Shown in pieces: positions 35,213 to 45,061 of a stretch of DNA of 64,000 nt. Numbering within the stretch: the first letter of the stretch is position 1; every line of letters begins with the position of its first letter. Below the pieces are notes generated by a model. That model was not told where the DNA came from and made no database searches. It worked only from the letters and a program-made list of their open reading frames with translations. The stretch covers positions 558,001 to 622,000 of the forward strand of contig NZ_FNUC01000003.1 in NCBI RefSeq assembly GCF_900106035.1, read 5' to 3'. Position numbers and translations under genes: made by a program. The DNA comes from Jiangella alba. Lineage in GTDB: Bacteria > Actinomycetota > Actinomycetes > Jiangellales > Jiangellaceae.

Positions 35213-36853
35213 ATGTCCGGCACCATCTCTCGTCGTAGGTTCCTGGGCGCCACCGGCGCTGTCGCGGCGATGGGCCTGTTGGGGGCCTGCTCAGGCTCGC
35301 CGAGTAGTCAGTCGCCGAATGGAGGATCCACCGGTGGCGGTGGTGCCGCCGACGGACTGCTGCCGACGTACAAGCCATTCGACAAGTTCCCGCCCGACCT
35401 CGCCTCGAGCAACCCGGACGTGTCGCCCGGCTACTTCTCCTACCCGGATCCGCCCACGGCGGTGACCAGCGGGGTTCCGGCATCCGGTGATCCGATTCGG
35501 GCGCTGACCTTCACCTATGATCCGGTCGCTCCCGAGCTGGCCAACAACGCGCTGTGGCAGAGCCTCAACGAGGCGCTCGGCACCGAACTGGACCTGGAGT
35601 ACACGCCCGCGGCGGAGTACAACGCCCGGTTCGCGACCACGATCGCCGGCAACGACCTGCCCGACCTCATGGCGATCAAGGGTCAGCAGCAGCAGATGCC
35701 GGCCATGCTGGCCGCGAAGTTCACCGACCTCACCGAGCACCTCTCCGGTGACGCCGTCCTGGATTACCCGAACCTCGCGGCGCTCCCGACGCCGGCCTGG
35801 CTGAGCACCGTCTACGACGGCAAGCTCTGGGGCGTCCCGGTGCCGCGCTCGCTGATCGGCAACGTGCTGTACACACGTGCGGACCTCCTCGAGCGGGCGG
35901 GCCTGTCCTTGCAGCCGGAGTCGCTCGAGGAGTTCACCGAGATGGCGCAGGCCCTCACCAACGATCGGGAGGGTCGCTGGGCCTTCGGGCAGACGCCGCT
36001 GTCGGTGCTGCTCGAGACGAACGGCATCGCGAATCTCTGGTCGGTCGACGGCGCCGGCGCCTTCACCTTCAACGCCACGCTGCCGGGATACGAGCAGGCC
36101 CTGGCCGATTCGGTCGCCCTCAACGACCTGGGGGTCGTGCACCCGGACGGCAACGCCGTTCAGAACACCCAGCGCAACGAATGGATGATCGCGGGCACGA
36201 CCGCGTTCCAGATCGGTCTCTACGCAGGATGGCCCAAGTTCTACGTGCAGGGCGCCGACATCGAGGGCTTCCGCCTGACGGGCATGCTCTCTCCCGCGCG
36301 CGAGGCCGGCGGGGAGATGGTGCGCACCGCCGGCCCCTCGGTCTCGCACTTCTCGGCGGTCGCCAAGCAGGACGACCCGGAGCGTCTCGCCGAGATACTT
36401 CGGGTGCTCGACTGGCTGGCCGCGCCGTTCGGCAGCACGGAGTACATCACCCGCCGGTTCGGCCTGGAGAGCGAGACCTTCACCTTCGAGGGTCCGGATC
36501 CGGTGCTCACCTCACAGGGCGTCAACCAGGCGACGCTGCCGGTGCGGTACATCACGGAGAACTCCCCGGTCATCTTCGAGTCGCGCAACGAGCAAGCCGT
36601 CCGGGATCAGTTCGACCACCAAGAGGCGGGTCTGCAGTACACCGTGCCCAACCCGACGGAGGGGCTCTACTCCGAGACCGCCGTCAGCGAGGGGGCCAGC
36701 GCGCAGCAGGCGCTGACCGCGACCGAGCTCGAGATCGTCCTGGGAAACCGGCCGGTTGCCGATTGGGCCGCCGCGGTCGAGAGCTACATGTCCGCCGTCG
36801 GCAACAAGATCAAGGCCGAGTACGAGGAGGCGTGGGCTCAGCTCAACGGCTGA
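35213..36853 (+). CDS. Extracellular solute-binding lipoprotein (Tat), LplA type
   Basis: 546 residues, GGAAGGA upstream. The signal combines a twin-arginine motif (SRRRFLGA) with a lipobox (LLGAC, Cys at about residue 27), so it is a Tat-exported lipoprotein. The mature part is an LplA-type family 1 binding protein with a Gly/Ser-rich linker (NGGSTGGGG). It captures oligosaccharides for the two permeases. LplA-type proteins bind large saccharides such as oligo-alginate or lipo-oligosaccharides, which suits the downstream lyases. Confidence 0.92.
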   Translation: MSGTISRRRFLGATGAVAAMGLLGACSGSPSSQSPNGGSTGGGGAADGLLPTYKPFDKFPPDLASSNPDVSPGYFSYPDPPTAVTSGVPASGDPIRALTFTYDPVAPELANNALWQSLNEALGTELDLEYTPAAEYNARFATTIAGNDLPDLMAIKGQQQQMPAMLAAKFTDLTEHLSGDAVLDYPNLAALPTPAWLSTVYDGKLWGVPVPRSLIGNVLYTRADLLERAGLSLQPESLEEFTEMAQALTNDREGRWAFGQTPLSVLLETNGIANLWSVDGAGAFTFNATLPGYEQALADSVALNDLGVVHPDGNAVQNTQRNEWMIAGTTAFQIGLYAGWPKFYVQGADIEGFRLTGMLSPAREAGGEMVRTAGPSVSHFSAVAKQDDPERLAEILRVLDWLAAPFGSTEYITRRFGLESETFTFEGPDPVLTSQGVNQATLPVRYITENSPVIFESRNEQAVRDQFDHQEAGLQYTVPNPTEGLYSETAVSEGASAQQALTATELEIVLGNRPVADWAAAVESYMSAVGNKIKAEYEEAWAQLNG

Positions 36854-36944
36854 CGCCACGGATGGTACGGCCGCCGGTCGCATGGTCGCGCGGGGTGCTG
36901 CTGAAGCACCGGGTTGACACCTTCACAGCAAAGGAGTCACGGAG

Positions 36945-39900
36945 ATGCAACGAAGCACTTCCCGGCGGAGCATTCGCCGTCGTGTCCATGCGATCACCGG
37001 CGCGGCCGTCACGCTGGCGGTGGTGGGGACGGGCCTGTTATCGGTGCCGGCCGCTGCGTCCGACATGTCGGATCTCGGCGAGCTGCTCGACCTGACGCGT
37101 CCGGAGCTCGCCGGAGTCGCGGCGGAGCTCGCGGCCGGCGATGAGGCGGGCGCCGCCGACCAGCTCAAGGCCTACTACGCGGGCCGCACGGGGATCGCGT
37201 TCCCGACGCCGGGAGCGGCGGGGGTCGGCGACGCGACCGCCGACGAGCTCGCGGCCGGGATCTTCCGGTTCGGCGCCGAGACCCGCGACTTCTACGACGA
37301 CGCCGAGCAGCGGATCGACGTCGACTGGCAGGACACCTGGGGCGGGACGGAGGCCGCCCCCGGCGGCGCGCAGGTCCTGATGAGCGACCTCGCGTTCATG
37401 CCGACGCTGGCGAGTGCCTACGTCAACGAGAGCGACCCGCAGCGGCGTGCGGCGTATGCGAAGGCGTGGATGGAGATCTCACTGGACTTCTTCGCCGACA
37501 ACCCGAGCTGGCCGCAGGTCCGCAATCTGTCGGCCGGCAAGCGGCTGAACCAGCTCATCAGCGCGTTCTCCGTGTTCCGGACGGAGCCGGCCACCGACGC
37601 GGGCGACCTGGTGACGTACCTGTCCGGCGTGCACGAGACGACCGACTTTCTCACGCAGGTTCTGCAGATTCATGTCGGAAACAACTGGTATGTGTCGATG
37701 GCTCGCTCGATCTACTTCGCGGCGGTGTACCTGCCCGAGTTCAGGGCATCCTCCGGCTGGGAGTCGTTCGCCGTGCGATCCGTCGAGCGGTTCCTGCGCG
37801 CGTACGTGCAGAGCGACGGCGTGTACCGCGAGCCGGCATTCAACTACCAGGCCTACGTGGCGGACCTGATCAACAGCATGACCGGCGTCGCGGACGCCAA
37901 CGGGCGGAAACTACCCGATGCGCTCATCCAGGCGGCGGACTGGATCGCGGACGTGATGTTCGCGACCCGGCAGCCGAATCTCGAGCCCGCGCAGATCGGC
38001 GACACACCGAACATCGATGCGGGCAGGAGCGCCATTCGGGCGACCGGTGAACGCCACTCATGGTCCGATTTCACCTGGGTCGCCTCCGGTCGAACCGCGG
38101 GGACGCCCCCGACACTGGGGTCCACGCTGTATCCGATCAGCTTCGCGGTGCAGCGCTCGGGGTGGGACGCCGATGCGCAGTACCTGCTGATCAACAACCA
38201 CAACTCCAGTTACACCGCCTCGCACCGGCATCCGGACGACCTCAGCCTGGTGATGTCGGCGTACGGACGCCCGCTGATCGTCGACTCCGGAGTGGGCGAC
38301 TACAGCGCCACCCCGACGAACGACTGGATGCGCCGCACGACCGAGGCGCACAACACCGTCGAGGTCGACCGGAAGCCGCAGGCCGCGGGGGTCACCCGCG
38401 CGATGTCGCTCTGGCGGTCGAACGCGGGTCTCGACGTCTACCGCGGCCAGGCGATGGGCTACCAGCCGGTCGCGCACGACCGGGTCGTCTACTTCGTCAA
38501 GCCCGGCTTCTGGGTGGTCTCCGACGACCTCACCGGTGACACCGCCGCGCACGACTACCGGCAGCTCTGGCACTTCCCCGGTGATCCGGTCACCGTCGAC
38601 CCGGCCACGAACGTCGCCACGGTCGGGTTCGACACCGTGCCGGGCGCCACGCCGGTTGCCGGGGTGCAACTCGTTCCCGTGACCCCGGCCGGCGCCGAGG
38701 TCACGCCGAGCGTCCACGAGAACGGCGCCGTGCGCGTGGGCGAGGACGTGCTCACGGACGTCGACTACCTGTCCTACGACTGGTCCGCCACCGGCGCCAC
38801 GGGACTGGACACCATCGTGTTTCCCGGCAGCGCCGGCCGGGCGCCCTCGGTGACGGCCACCCGCATCGAGCTGCCTGGGGTGGATCACTCCGTGGCGACC
38901 GCGATGGAGATCGACCTGCCGCACTCGACCGGCCGCTTCTACCTCTCGCGCGAGGCGACGCCCTCGTCGAGGGAGTTCGGGAACGCCGCGACCGACGCCG
39001 AAACCGCGTATCTCGAACGTGCCGGGCACGACAGGCTCACGCGGTACGCGCTGACACGAGGGTCGTCGCTGGTCGACGGCGGTGACACCGTCCTCGACGC
39101 GTCCGCAGTGGTGTCCGACGTCAGTGTGGAGCTGCGGGGCGCGACCGCCCGGATCTCGCTCGGCGACCCGTTCACCGGCACCCTCACGATCAACGCGCCG
39201 ACGGCGAGAGTGGTGAAGGTGAACGACACCCCGACCGCGTTCACGCGTACCGGTGACCTCGTCACCGTGACGGTCGAGCCGGCCTTCGCGCCGGCGCCGG
39301 TGCTCGACGAGGAGTTCGAGGACGCGAGCCTGGACCGCACCGTCCATGGCTTCGACGGCGGACTCGAGGGCTGGACGCCGGTGCAGGGCTCCTGGGGACT
39401 GGGCGGCGATCCATCGAATGCCAAGCTGGCACAGACCTCGAGCGCGGACATGCAGTCGTTCGCCATGCTGCAGGACGTGCCGGACGACGTGATCGTGTCC
39501 GCGGACATCGTTCCCGGGACCAGCAACCAGGCGACCGCCCGGACCGGCCTGGCGTTCCGCTACCACGATTCGCGCAACTACTACCGGGCCAACGTCCTCA
39601 CGACGTCGACCGGCGCGAAGCTGCAGCTCGTGAAGGTCTACAACGGGACGTCCACGCTCCTCGCGGAGACCGACGTGGCGCTGGACAACGACGCCGAGTA
39701 CACGCTGACCGTCTCCGCGGTCGGGCGTCACCTGGTCGCCACCGTCGGCGACACGTCGATCTCCGCGAACGACGGCCAACTGCCGACCGGCGGGGCCGCG
39801 GCCTACACGCATCGGCGGGCCGCGACCTTCGACGACATCACGATCAGCGAGGCCCTCGATCAGGCGAACTGGCGCGGAATCGGGGGCCAGGCGACCGTCA

Positions 39901-40367
39901 GCTCGGGTCAGCTGACCCTCACGCCGGTCGATGGCCGAGCGCACGTGCTCGCCGAGTCGACACTGCCGGCGCGGTTCTCCCAGCAGTGCGACTATGTCGC
40001 GGAGACCACGGTCACGATCAACGGCGTCGGCACTGCCGGCATCTCGCTGCGCGACACCTCGGACTCCTACGGCTACCGGATCCACATCGGCAGGACGAGC
40101 AGCGGTTCCCGATACGCGAGCATCATCCGCGAGGCCCACCGGTCGGGCCCGGTCACGGTGGCCACGGTCTCGCTCGGCGACCCGCTGAACGGCCCCGTTC
40201 GGCTGGGCGCGGCCGTTCACGGCGACCGCGTCACCGTGACGTTGAACGGCGTGCAGATCCTGGAGGGACGCGACACCGTGGTGCGAAGCGGCGGCGTCGG
40301 GCTCTACGCGACCACGCAGAGCACGTTCGACGATTTCACGGTCGCCCAGTCCTGCGAGGACGGATGA
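36945..40367 (+). CDS. Secreted heparinase II/III-type polysaccharide lyase with C-terminal concanavalin-like modules
   Basis: 1140 residues with a Sec signal peptide ending at about VPAAAS. N-terminal alpha/alpha toroid (residues about 50-400) with NWYVSMARSIYFAAVYLPEF and FNYQAYVADLIN, then the beta-sandwich heparinase II/III domain with NNHNSSYTASHRHPDDLSLVMSAYGRPLIVDSG, which includes the typical catalytic His. Two C-terminal repeats (about 800-1140) of a laminin-G-like/3-keto-disaccharide hydrolase-like fold may bind sugar. Eliminative cleavage of an acidic polysaccharide is likely, and the exact substrate (heparin, alginate, ulvan or another) is not clear. AAGGAG lies 8 bases before the ATG. 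Confidence 0.85.
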   Translation: MQRSTSRRSIRRRVHAITGAAVTLAVVGTGLLSVPAAASDMSDLGELLDLTRPELAGVAAELAAGDEAGAADQLKAYYAGRTGIAFPTPGAAGVGDATADELAAGIFRFGAETRDFYDDAEQRIDVDWQDTWGGTEAAPGGAQVLMSDLAFMPTLASAYVNESDPQRRAAYAKAWMEISLDFFADNPSWPQVRNLSAGKRLNQLISAFSVFRTEPATDAGDLVTYLSGVHETTDFLTQVLQIHVGNNWYVSMARSIYFAAVYLPEFRASSGWESFAVRSVERFLRAYVQSDGVYREPAFNYQAYVADLINSMTGVADANGRKLPDALIQAADWIADVMFATRQPNLEPAQIGDTPNIDAGRSAIRATGERHSWSDFTWVASGRTAGTPPTLGSTLYPISFAVQRSGWDADAQYLLINNHNSSYTASHRHPDDLSLVMSAYGRPLIVDSGVGDYSATPTNDWMRRTTEAHNTVEVDRKPQAAGVTRAMSLWRSNAGLDVYRGQAMGYQPVAHDRVVYFVKPGFWVVSDDLTGDTAAHDYRQLWHFPGDPVTVDPATNVATVGFDTVPGATPVAGVQLVPVTPAGAEVTPSVHENGAVRVGEDVLTDVDYLSYDWSATGATGLDTIVFPGSAGRAPSVTATRIELPGVDHSVATAMEIDLPHSTGRFYLSREATPSSREFGNAATDAETAYLERAGHDRLTRYALTRGSSLVDGGDTVLDASAVVSDVSVELRGATARISLGDPFTGTLTINAPTARVVKVNDTPTAFTRTGDLVTVTVEPAFAPAPVLDEEFEDASLDRTVHGFDGGLEGWTPVQGSWGLGGDPSNAKLAQTSSADMQSFAMLQDVPDDVIVSADIVPGTSNQATARTGLAFRYHDSRNYYRANVLTTSTGAKLQLVKVYNGTSTLLAETDVALDNDAEYTLTVSAVGRHLVATVGDTSISANDGQLPTGGAAAYTHRRAATFDDITISEALDQANWRGIGGQATVSSGQLTLTPVDGRAHVLAESTLPARFSQQCDYVAETTVTINGVGTAGISLRDTSDSYGYRIHIGRTSSGSRYASIIREAHRSGPVTVATVSLGDPLNGPVRLGAAVHGDRVTVTLNGVQILEGRDTVVRSGGVGLYATTQSTFDDFTVAQSCEDG

Positions 40368-42694
40368 CCCCGCGTGACCTGCCCGTGCCGGCGCCGCCCG
40401 CGGACATCGCGGCGCTCATCACGCCGGGCCACCCGCGCCTGATGGTCGACGACGCGGCGCTCGCCGGGATCGCCGAGCGCATCGCGTCCAACGACCTCAC
40501 CGCGCAGCTGTACGACGACCTGATCGCGCAGGCAGACGCGCTGCTCACCATGCCGGCATCCGAGTACGAGTTCCCCGACGGGCGCACGCTGCTCATCGTC
40601 ACCCGCGAGGTCCAGAGCCGCCTCTACGCGCTGGCGATGGCGTACCGGCTCACGCAGGACGAGCGGTACGCGGCGCGTGCGTACGAGGAGATGGCGGCCG
40701 CCGCCGCGTTCCCGGACTGGAATCCGGAGAGCTTCCTGTCCGTCGCGGAACTCATGCACGCGTTCGCGGTGGGCTACGACTGGCTGCACGGGTACCTCGA
40801 CGAGGCGCAGCGCCAGGTCGTGCGCGACGCGATCGTCAGGCTCGGGCTGGAGCCCGCGATCGCACAGCACCGGTCCGGGGCGTCGTGGACCACGAGGACG
40901 AACAACTGGAACGTCGTGTGCAACGGCGGGACGATCATGGCCGCGCTCGCCATCGGCGTCGAGGAGCCGGAGCTCGCGAACGAGGCGATGCACCTCGCGT
41001 TCGACTCGCTGCCCGTGGCGCTCGCGCGGTACGGGCCCGACGGCGGGTACCCCGAGGGCGCCACGTACTGGGGCTACGCCACGCGGTTCCTCGTGCCGGT
41101 CATGGCGTCGCTCGAGACGGCGGTCGGCGACGACTTCGGCATCACGCAGACCGCGGGGCTCGACCGCACGGTCGACTTCGGGATCCACATGACCGGTCCG
41201 GCGGGCCAGCCGTTCAACTACTACGACGCCCCCAGCACCGGCCACCCCGGGAGGACCGCAGCGCACTGGCTCGCCGCGCACTACGGTGAGCCGGCCTACG
41301 CGTGGTGGGCCGAGCAGGGAACCGCGCTTCACTCGCGTCCGCTTCCGCCGCTGCACCTGATGTGGCAGGGGCTGATCGATGCGGTGCCGCCGAACGAGGC
41401 CGGCCTGCCGCTGGACCGCGAGTTCGACGCCATCGCCACCTTCCTCTCGCGCAGCGCGTGGAACAGCACGACCGCGAACTTCTTCGGGTTCAAGGCGGGG
41501 GACAACGCGTCCAGCCACGCCGACCTCGATCTGGGCACGTTCGTGCTCGACGCACTCGGTACACGTTGGGCCGTGGAGCTCGGGCCGGAGACCTACGACC
41601 TGCCCGGGTACTGGTCGGCCGGTCCCGAGGGCCGACGCTGGACCTACTACCGCAAGCGTCCCGAGGGACAGAACACGCTCGTCGTCAACCCCGACGCGAC
41701 GCCCGGTCAGGCCGTCGACGCGAGGGGGACGCTCGTGGCGACCGGCTCGAGCCCGGACGCGAGCTTCGCCGTCGCCGACCTGTCGGAGGCGTACACGGCC
41801 CAAGGCGTGACGAGCTGGCAACGTGGCATGGCGCTGATCGACGGCCGGAGCCGCTTCGTCGTGCAGGACGAAGTCACGGCGTCCTCCCCGGTCGAGGCGT
41901 GGTGGTTCATGCACACGTCCGCCGGCATCGACGTCGCGGCCGACGGCCGGTCCGCCATGCTCACCCTCGACGGCCGGCAGCTGCGCGCCGTCCTGCTCGA
42001 TGCGCCCGACGGCGTCCGGTTCTCGGCCATGGACGCCGTGCCGTTGCCGACGTCGCCGAACCCGGACGGCCAGACGCCGAACGCCGGCGTCCGCAAGCTC
42101 GTCATCACGGGGCCGGAGGCGGCGCGGTTCCGCCTCAGCGTGCTCCTCGAGCCGCTGCCCACGGGCGTGCACGGGCCGGAGCCCGCCGTGACGGACCTCG
42201 CGGACTGGGCGGTGGCGCCCGCCCCCGACGTCGCCCCGGCGGACCCGCGCGTCGACGGCGAGCCGGTGGCCGGCTACTCCGGCACGCCCGCAGCGCGTGG
42301 CGCGGTAGCGATCATCAGCAACAGCGCTGGGCAGGTGCTCATGCACCTGCGTGACGACTTCGCGCACATCGCATGGCCAGGTCATTGGAGCCTGCTCGGA
42401 GGCGGAGCGGACGGCGACGAGACGCCTCACGACGCCATCGTGCGTGAGCTCCAGGAGGAAGCCGGACTCGTCGCATCGGGCCTCACCGAGCTCTTCGACA
42501 CGGTCGATGTCGACGGCTCCGGTCAGGTGATCACGTTCTTCGCCGGCACGTGGGACGGCGACGAAGCACGGTTGCCTCTGGCCGAGGGCCGCGAGCTCCG
42601 ATTCTTCGCCCCCGAGCAGCTGAAAGCGCTGCAGATCCCGCCCTACATCCATGACGGCATCCAACGGTGGCTGGCCACGTCGGACACCGTGTAG
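40364..42694 (+). CDS. Cytoplasmic heparinase-type lyase fused to a Nudix hydrolase
   Basis: 776 residues, ATGA overlap with the secreted lyase. No signal peptide. Residues 1-640 are a heparinase II/III-type lyase: RTNNWNVVCNGG, YPEGATYWGYATRF and HADLDLGTFVLDALGTRW hold the Asn, Tyr and His positions conserved in such enzymes. Residues 643-776 are a complete Nudix domain with the box GX5EX7REUXEEXGU at about 680-702 (GDETPHDAIVRELQEEAGL). The two are joined by a Pro/Ala linker (EPVAGYSGTPAARG). Lyase products are unsaturated uronic acids; the Nudix part would act on a nucleoside-diphosphate-linked or other phosphorylated molecule. The fusion could also be a loss of a stop between two genes. 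Confidence 0.85.
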   Translation: MTPRDLPVPAPPADIAALITPGHPRLMVDDAALAGIAERIASNDLTAQLYDDLIAQADALLTMPASEYEFPDGRTLLIVTREVQSRLYALAMAYRLTQDERYAARAYEEMAAAAAFPDWNPESFLSVAELMHAFAVGYDWLHGYLDEAQRQVVRDAIVRLGLEPAIAQHRSGASWTTRTNNWNVVCNGGTIMAALAIGVEEPELANEAMHLAFDSLPVALARYGPDGGYPEGATYWGYATRFLVPVMASLETAVGDDFGITQTAGLDRTVDFGIHMTGPAGQPFNYYDAPSTGHPGRTAAHWLAAHYGEPAYAWWAEQGTALHSRPLPPLHLMWQGLIDAVPPNEAGLPLDREFDAIATFLSRSAWNSTTANFFGFKAGDNASSHADLDLGTFVLDALGTRWAVELGPETYDLPGYWSAGPEGRRWTYYRKRPEGQNTLVVNPDATPGQAVDARGTLVATGSSPDASFAVADLSEAYTAQGVTSWQRGMALIDGRSRFVVQDEVTASSPVEAWWFMHTSAGIDVAADGRSAMLTLDGRQLRAVLLDAPDGVRFSAMDAVPLPTSPNPDGQTPNAGVRKLVITGPEAARFRLSVLLEPLPTGVHGPEPAVTDLADWAVAPAPDVAPADPRVDGEPVAGYSGTPAARGAVAIISNSAGQVLMHLRDDFAHIAWPGHWSLLGGGADGDETPHDAIVRELQEEAGLVASGLTELFDTVDVDGSGQVITFFAGTWDGDEARLPLAEGRELRFFAPEQLKALQIPPYIHDGIQRWLATSDTV
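42290..42691 (+). other. Nudix domain portion of the lyase fusion
   Basis: Separate marking of the C-terminal domain: AVAIISNSAGQVLMHLRDDF through GIQRWL. The Nudix box is complete with all its Glu residues, so the domain is probably active. Confidence 0.8.
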
Positions 42695-42810
42695 GCGACG
42701 CCGAAGGTCAGGCAGCAGCTCTGGGGTGTTCGTCGCGACATCAGCCGGGCGCGGGGTGACGCCGCCCTGGCATGGACACAGCGCGGCCAAGGACTTGACC
42801 TGCTGGGGAG

Positions 42811-42883
<73 letters not shown>

Positions 42884-42934
42884 AACGACGCTGAAGATTA
42901 CCACCCCGCGCGGGGAAGCTGAAATCGTGAACCG

Positions 42935-43510
42935 ATGTGGGCCCGCCGTGCGTCTTCATCTGACGTGACGGCAGGAGAGGCCTCCGACGACGAGTTGCTG
43001 CGCCGGACCGGGAAGGGCGACCGGGCGGCGTTCGAGGCGTTCTACGACCGCAACGCCGCCTGGCTCGCCGTCCGCATCCGGCGGCGCTGCGGCGACGCCG
43101 AGTTGACGGCGGATGTGCTGCAGGAGACGTTCCTCGCGGTGTGGCGTGCGGCCGGTTCCTATGCCGGTGACGGGCAGTCGGGCGGCTGGCTGTGGTCGAT
43201 CGCGACCCGACGGCTCATCGACGCGCACAGGAGGAGGGCAGTGCGGGCGGTCGTCGTGGGGGAGCCGGACGACGAGCGCGCCCACGTCACCGCGCCGTCG
43301 GCCGAGGACGAGGCGCTGGCCGGCACATACGACGCGGAGCTGGCGACGGCGCTGGACCGGCTCTCGCCGGAACTGCGCGCCGTCCTGCAGGCGACCGTCC
43401 TCGACGGGCTCACCACACGTGAGACGGCGCTGCTGCTGGACGTGCCGGAGGGGACCGTGAAGTCGCGCGCCGTGCGGGCGCGCCGCCAACTGAGGGAGGC
43501 GCTCTCATGA
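42935..43510 (+). CDS. ECF-type RNA polymerase sigma factor
   Basis: 191 residues from ATG 42935; a GTG at 42965 is an alternative since neither has a strong ribosome site. Region 2 (FEAFYDRNAAWLAVRI, ELTADVLQETFLAVWRAAGSY) and region 4 (LDRLSPELRAVLQATVLDGL, TTRETALLLDVPEGTVKSRAVRARRQLREAL) are complete. It overlaps the anti-sigma-like gene by 4 bases (ATGA). It is the first gene of a six-gene unit with an ABC system and may be responding to envelope or metabolite stress. Confidence 0.9.
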   Translation: MWARRASSSDVTAGEASDDELLRRTGKGDRAAFEAFYDRNAAWLAVRIRRRCGDAELTADVLQETFLAVWRAAGSYAGDGQSGGWLWSIATRRLIDAHRRRAVRAVVVGEPDDERAHVTAPSAEDEALAGTYDAELATALDRLSPELRAVLQATVLDGLTTRETALLLDVPEGTVKSRAVRARRQLREALS

Positions 43511-44298
43511 GCTGGCACCTGCCCGAGACCACCTTGCGCGCCTACACGGCCGGTCGCACCGGCGACGCGGACGCGTGGTCGGTCGAGGCACACCTGGTCG
43601 AGTGCGAACGCTGCCGGCACGCTGTCGGCGACGCCGGCACGGACGCGATCGTCCGGGCCGCGCGTCCAGTCGCGCTGCCACCGCAGGGCCGGGTCCGGCG
43701 GGCCGGCCGGTGGCGCCGGGCGGTGATGTTGACGGCGTCGGGCCCGGCCGCTCGGACGGCGTGGGTGGTGGCGGTCGTGGTGGTCCTGGTGCTGGCGGTG
43801 ATGATGGACACGACGTGGGAGTCGCGCGGGTTCGCCTGGCTGACGCTGGTCGCGCCGCTGCTGCCGGTCGCCGGGGTGGCGACGGCGTACGGGTCGGGCC
43901 TGGACGAGCCGGGCGAGGTCATCGCGTCGACGCCGGCCGGCGGGTTGCGGCTGCTGCTCTGGCGCACGCTCGCCGTCCTCGCCGTATCGGTGCCGGCGGC
44001 ACTGGTCGCGGGGGTCTGGGCCGGGTCGCCGGCCGTCTGGCTGCTCCCGGCGCTCGGGCTGACGGCGCTCACGCTGGCGGCCGGGGCGGTGGCGGGGCTC
44101 GCGCCGGCCGCCGTCGCCGTCGGGCTCGGCTGGGCGGCGGTCGTGGCCGGGCCGTCGCTGAGCGAGCACGCGTCCGGCCCGCTGATCGCGCCGGACGCCG
44201 TCGCCGTCTGGGTCCCGCTCACCGCGGCCGCGCTCGCGCTCGTCGCCGTCAGCCCGCACCGCTTCGATCACTTCCGTCACCCGAACCGGGAGGCCTGA
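43507..44298 (+). CDS. Anti-sigma-like membrane protein with zinc-finger (zf-HC2) domain
   Basis: 263 residues. The N-terminal HLVECERCRHAVGD gives the HX3CX2C pattern of zinc-binding anti-sigma (ZAS) domains. About six TM segments follow (AVVVVLVLAVMMDTTWE, LTLVAPLLPVAGVATAY, and others), with no large ectodomain. It probably inactivates the upstream sigma at the membrane until a signal arrives, and belongs to the same operon as an ABC transporter. Confidence 0.82.
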   Translation: MSWHLPETTLRAYTAGRTGDADAWSVEAHLVECERCRHAVGDAGTDAIVRAARPVALPPQGRVRRAGRWRRAVMLTASGPAARTAWVVAVVVVLVLAVMMDTTWESRGFAWLTLVAPLLPVAGVATAYGSGLDEPGEVIASTPAGGLRLLLWRTLAVLAVSVPAALVAGVWAGSPAVWLLPALGLTALTLAAGAVAGLAPAAVAVGLGWAAVVAGPSLSEHASGPLIAPDAVAVWVPLTAAALALVAVSPHRFDHFRHPNREA

Positions 44299-44299
44299 C

Positions 44300-45061
44300 A
44301 TGACCGTCACCGCCACGCACGTGGACGTGCGCGACCTCGTCGTCCGGTACCGCCGACGCGTCGCGCTGGACGGGCTGGACCTGAGACTCGGCGCGGGCGT
44401 GCACGGACTGCTCGGCCCGAACGGCGCGGGCAAGACGACGCTGATGCGGGTGCTGGCGACGGTGACGCGGCCGGCGTCGGGCGGGGTCACCGTCCTCGAC
44501 GGCGACGTCGTCGCCGGGTCCGCCGCGCTGCGCCGGGTCCGCCGCCGGCTCGGCTACCTGCCGCAGCAGTTCGGCTACTACCCGCGGTTCACCGTCCGCG
44601 AGTTCGTCGAGTACTTCGCGTGGCTCAAGGAGGTCCCGCGCGAGCGGATCCCGGTGGCCGTCGACCGCGCCATCGAGCGGGTCGGCCTGCTGGACCGCGC
44701 CGACGAGCGGCTCAAGCGGCTCTCCGGTGGCATGCTGCGGCGGGCCGGCATCGCGCAGGCGATCGTCAACGAGCCGGACCTTCTGCTGCTCGACGAGCCG
44801 ACCGCGGGCCTCGATCCGGAGCAGCGGGTCGACTTCCGCGACCTGCTGCGCGTTCTCGGCGTCGACGCGTGCGTGCTGGTCAGCACCCACCTCGTCGAGG
44901 ACGTCGCGGCGGCCTGCGCGGACGTGACGCTGCTGCACGAGGGCCGGTCGGTGTTCCGCGGGACGCCAGGCGAGCTGGCCGCACGCGGCGACGGCGGCGA
45001 CGGCGACAGCCCGATCGAGCGCGGCTACACGGCCGTTCTCCGCGCGGCCCGGGCCGCCTGA
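44300..45061 (+). CDS. ABC transporter ATPase
   Basis: 253 residues. Walker A GPNGAGKTTL, signature RLSGGMLRRAG, Walker B LLLLDEPTAGLDPEQ, and a switch His in STHLVEDVA. It resembles CcmA/drrA-type exporter ATPases. It starts one base after the anti-sigma stop and overlaps the next gene by one base. Its neighbour proteins carry TM segments, so this is a dedicated export system. Confidence 0.93.
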   Translation: MTVTATHVDVRDLVVRYRRRVALDGLDLRLGAGVHGLLGPNGAGKTTLMRVLATVTRPASGGVTVLDGDVVAGSAALRRVRRRLGYLPQQFGYYPRFTVREFVEYFAWLKEVPRERIPVAVDRAIERVGLLDRADERLKRLSGGMLRRAGIAQAIVNEPDLLLLDEPTAGLDPEQRVDFRDLLRVLGVDACVLVSTHLVEDVAAACADVTLLHEGRSVFRGTPGELAARGDGGDGDSPIERGYTAVLRAARAA

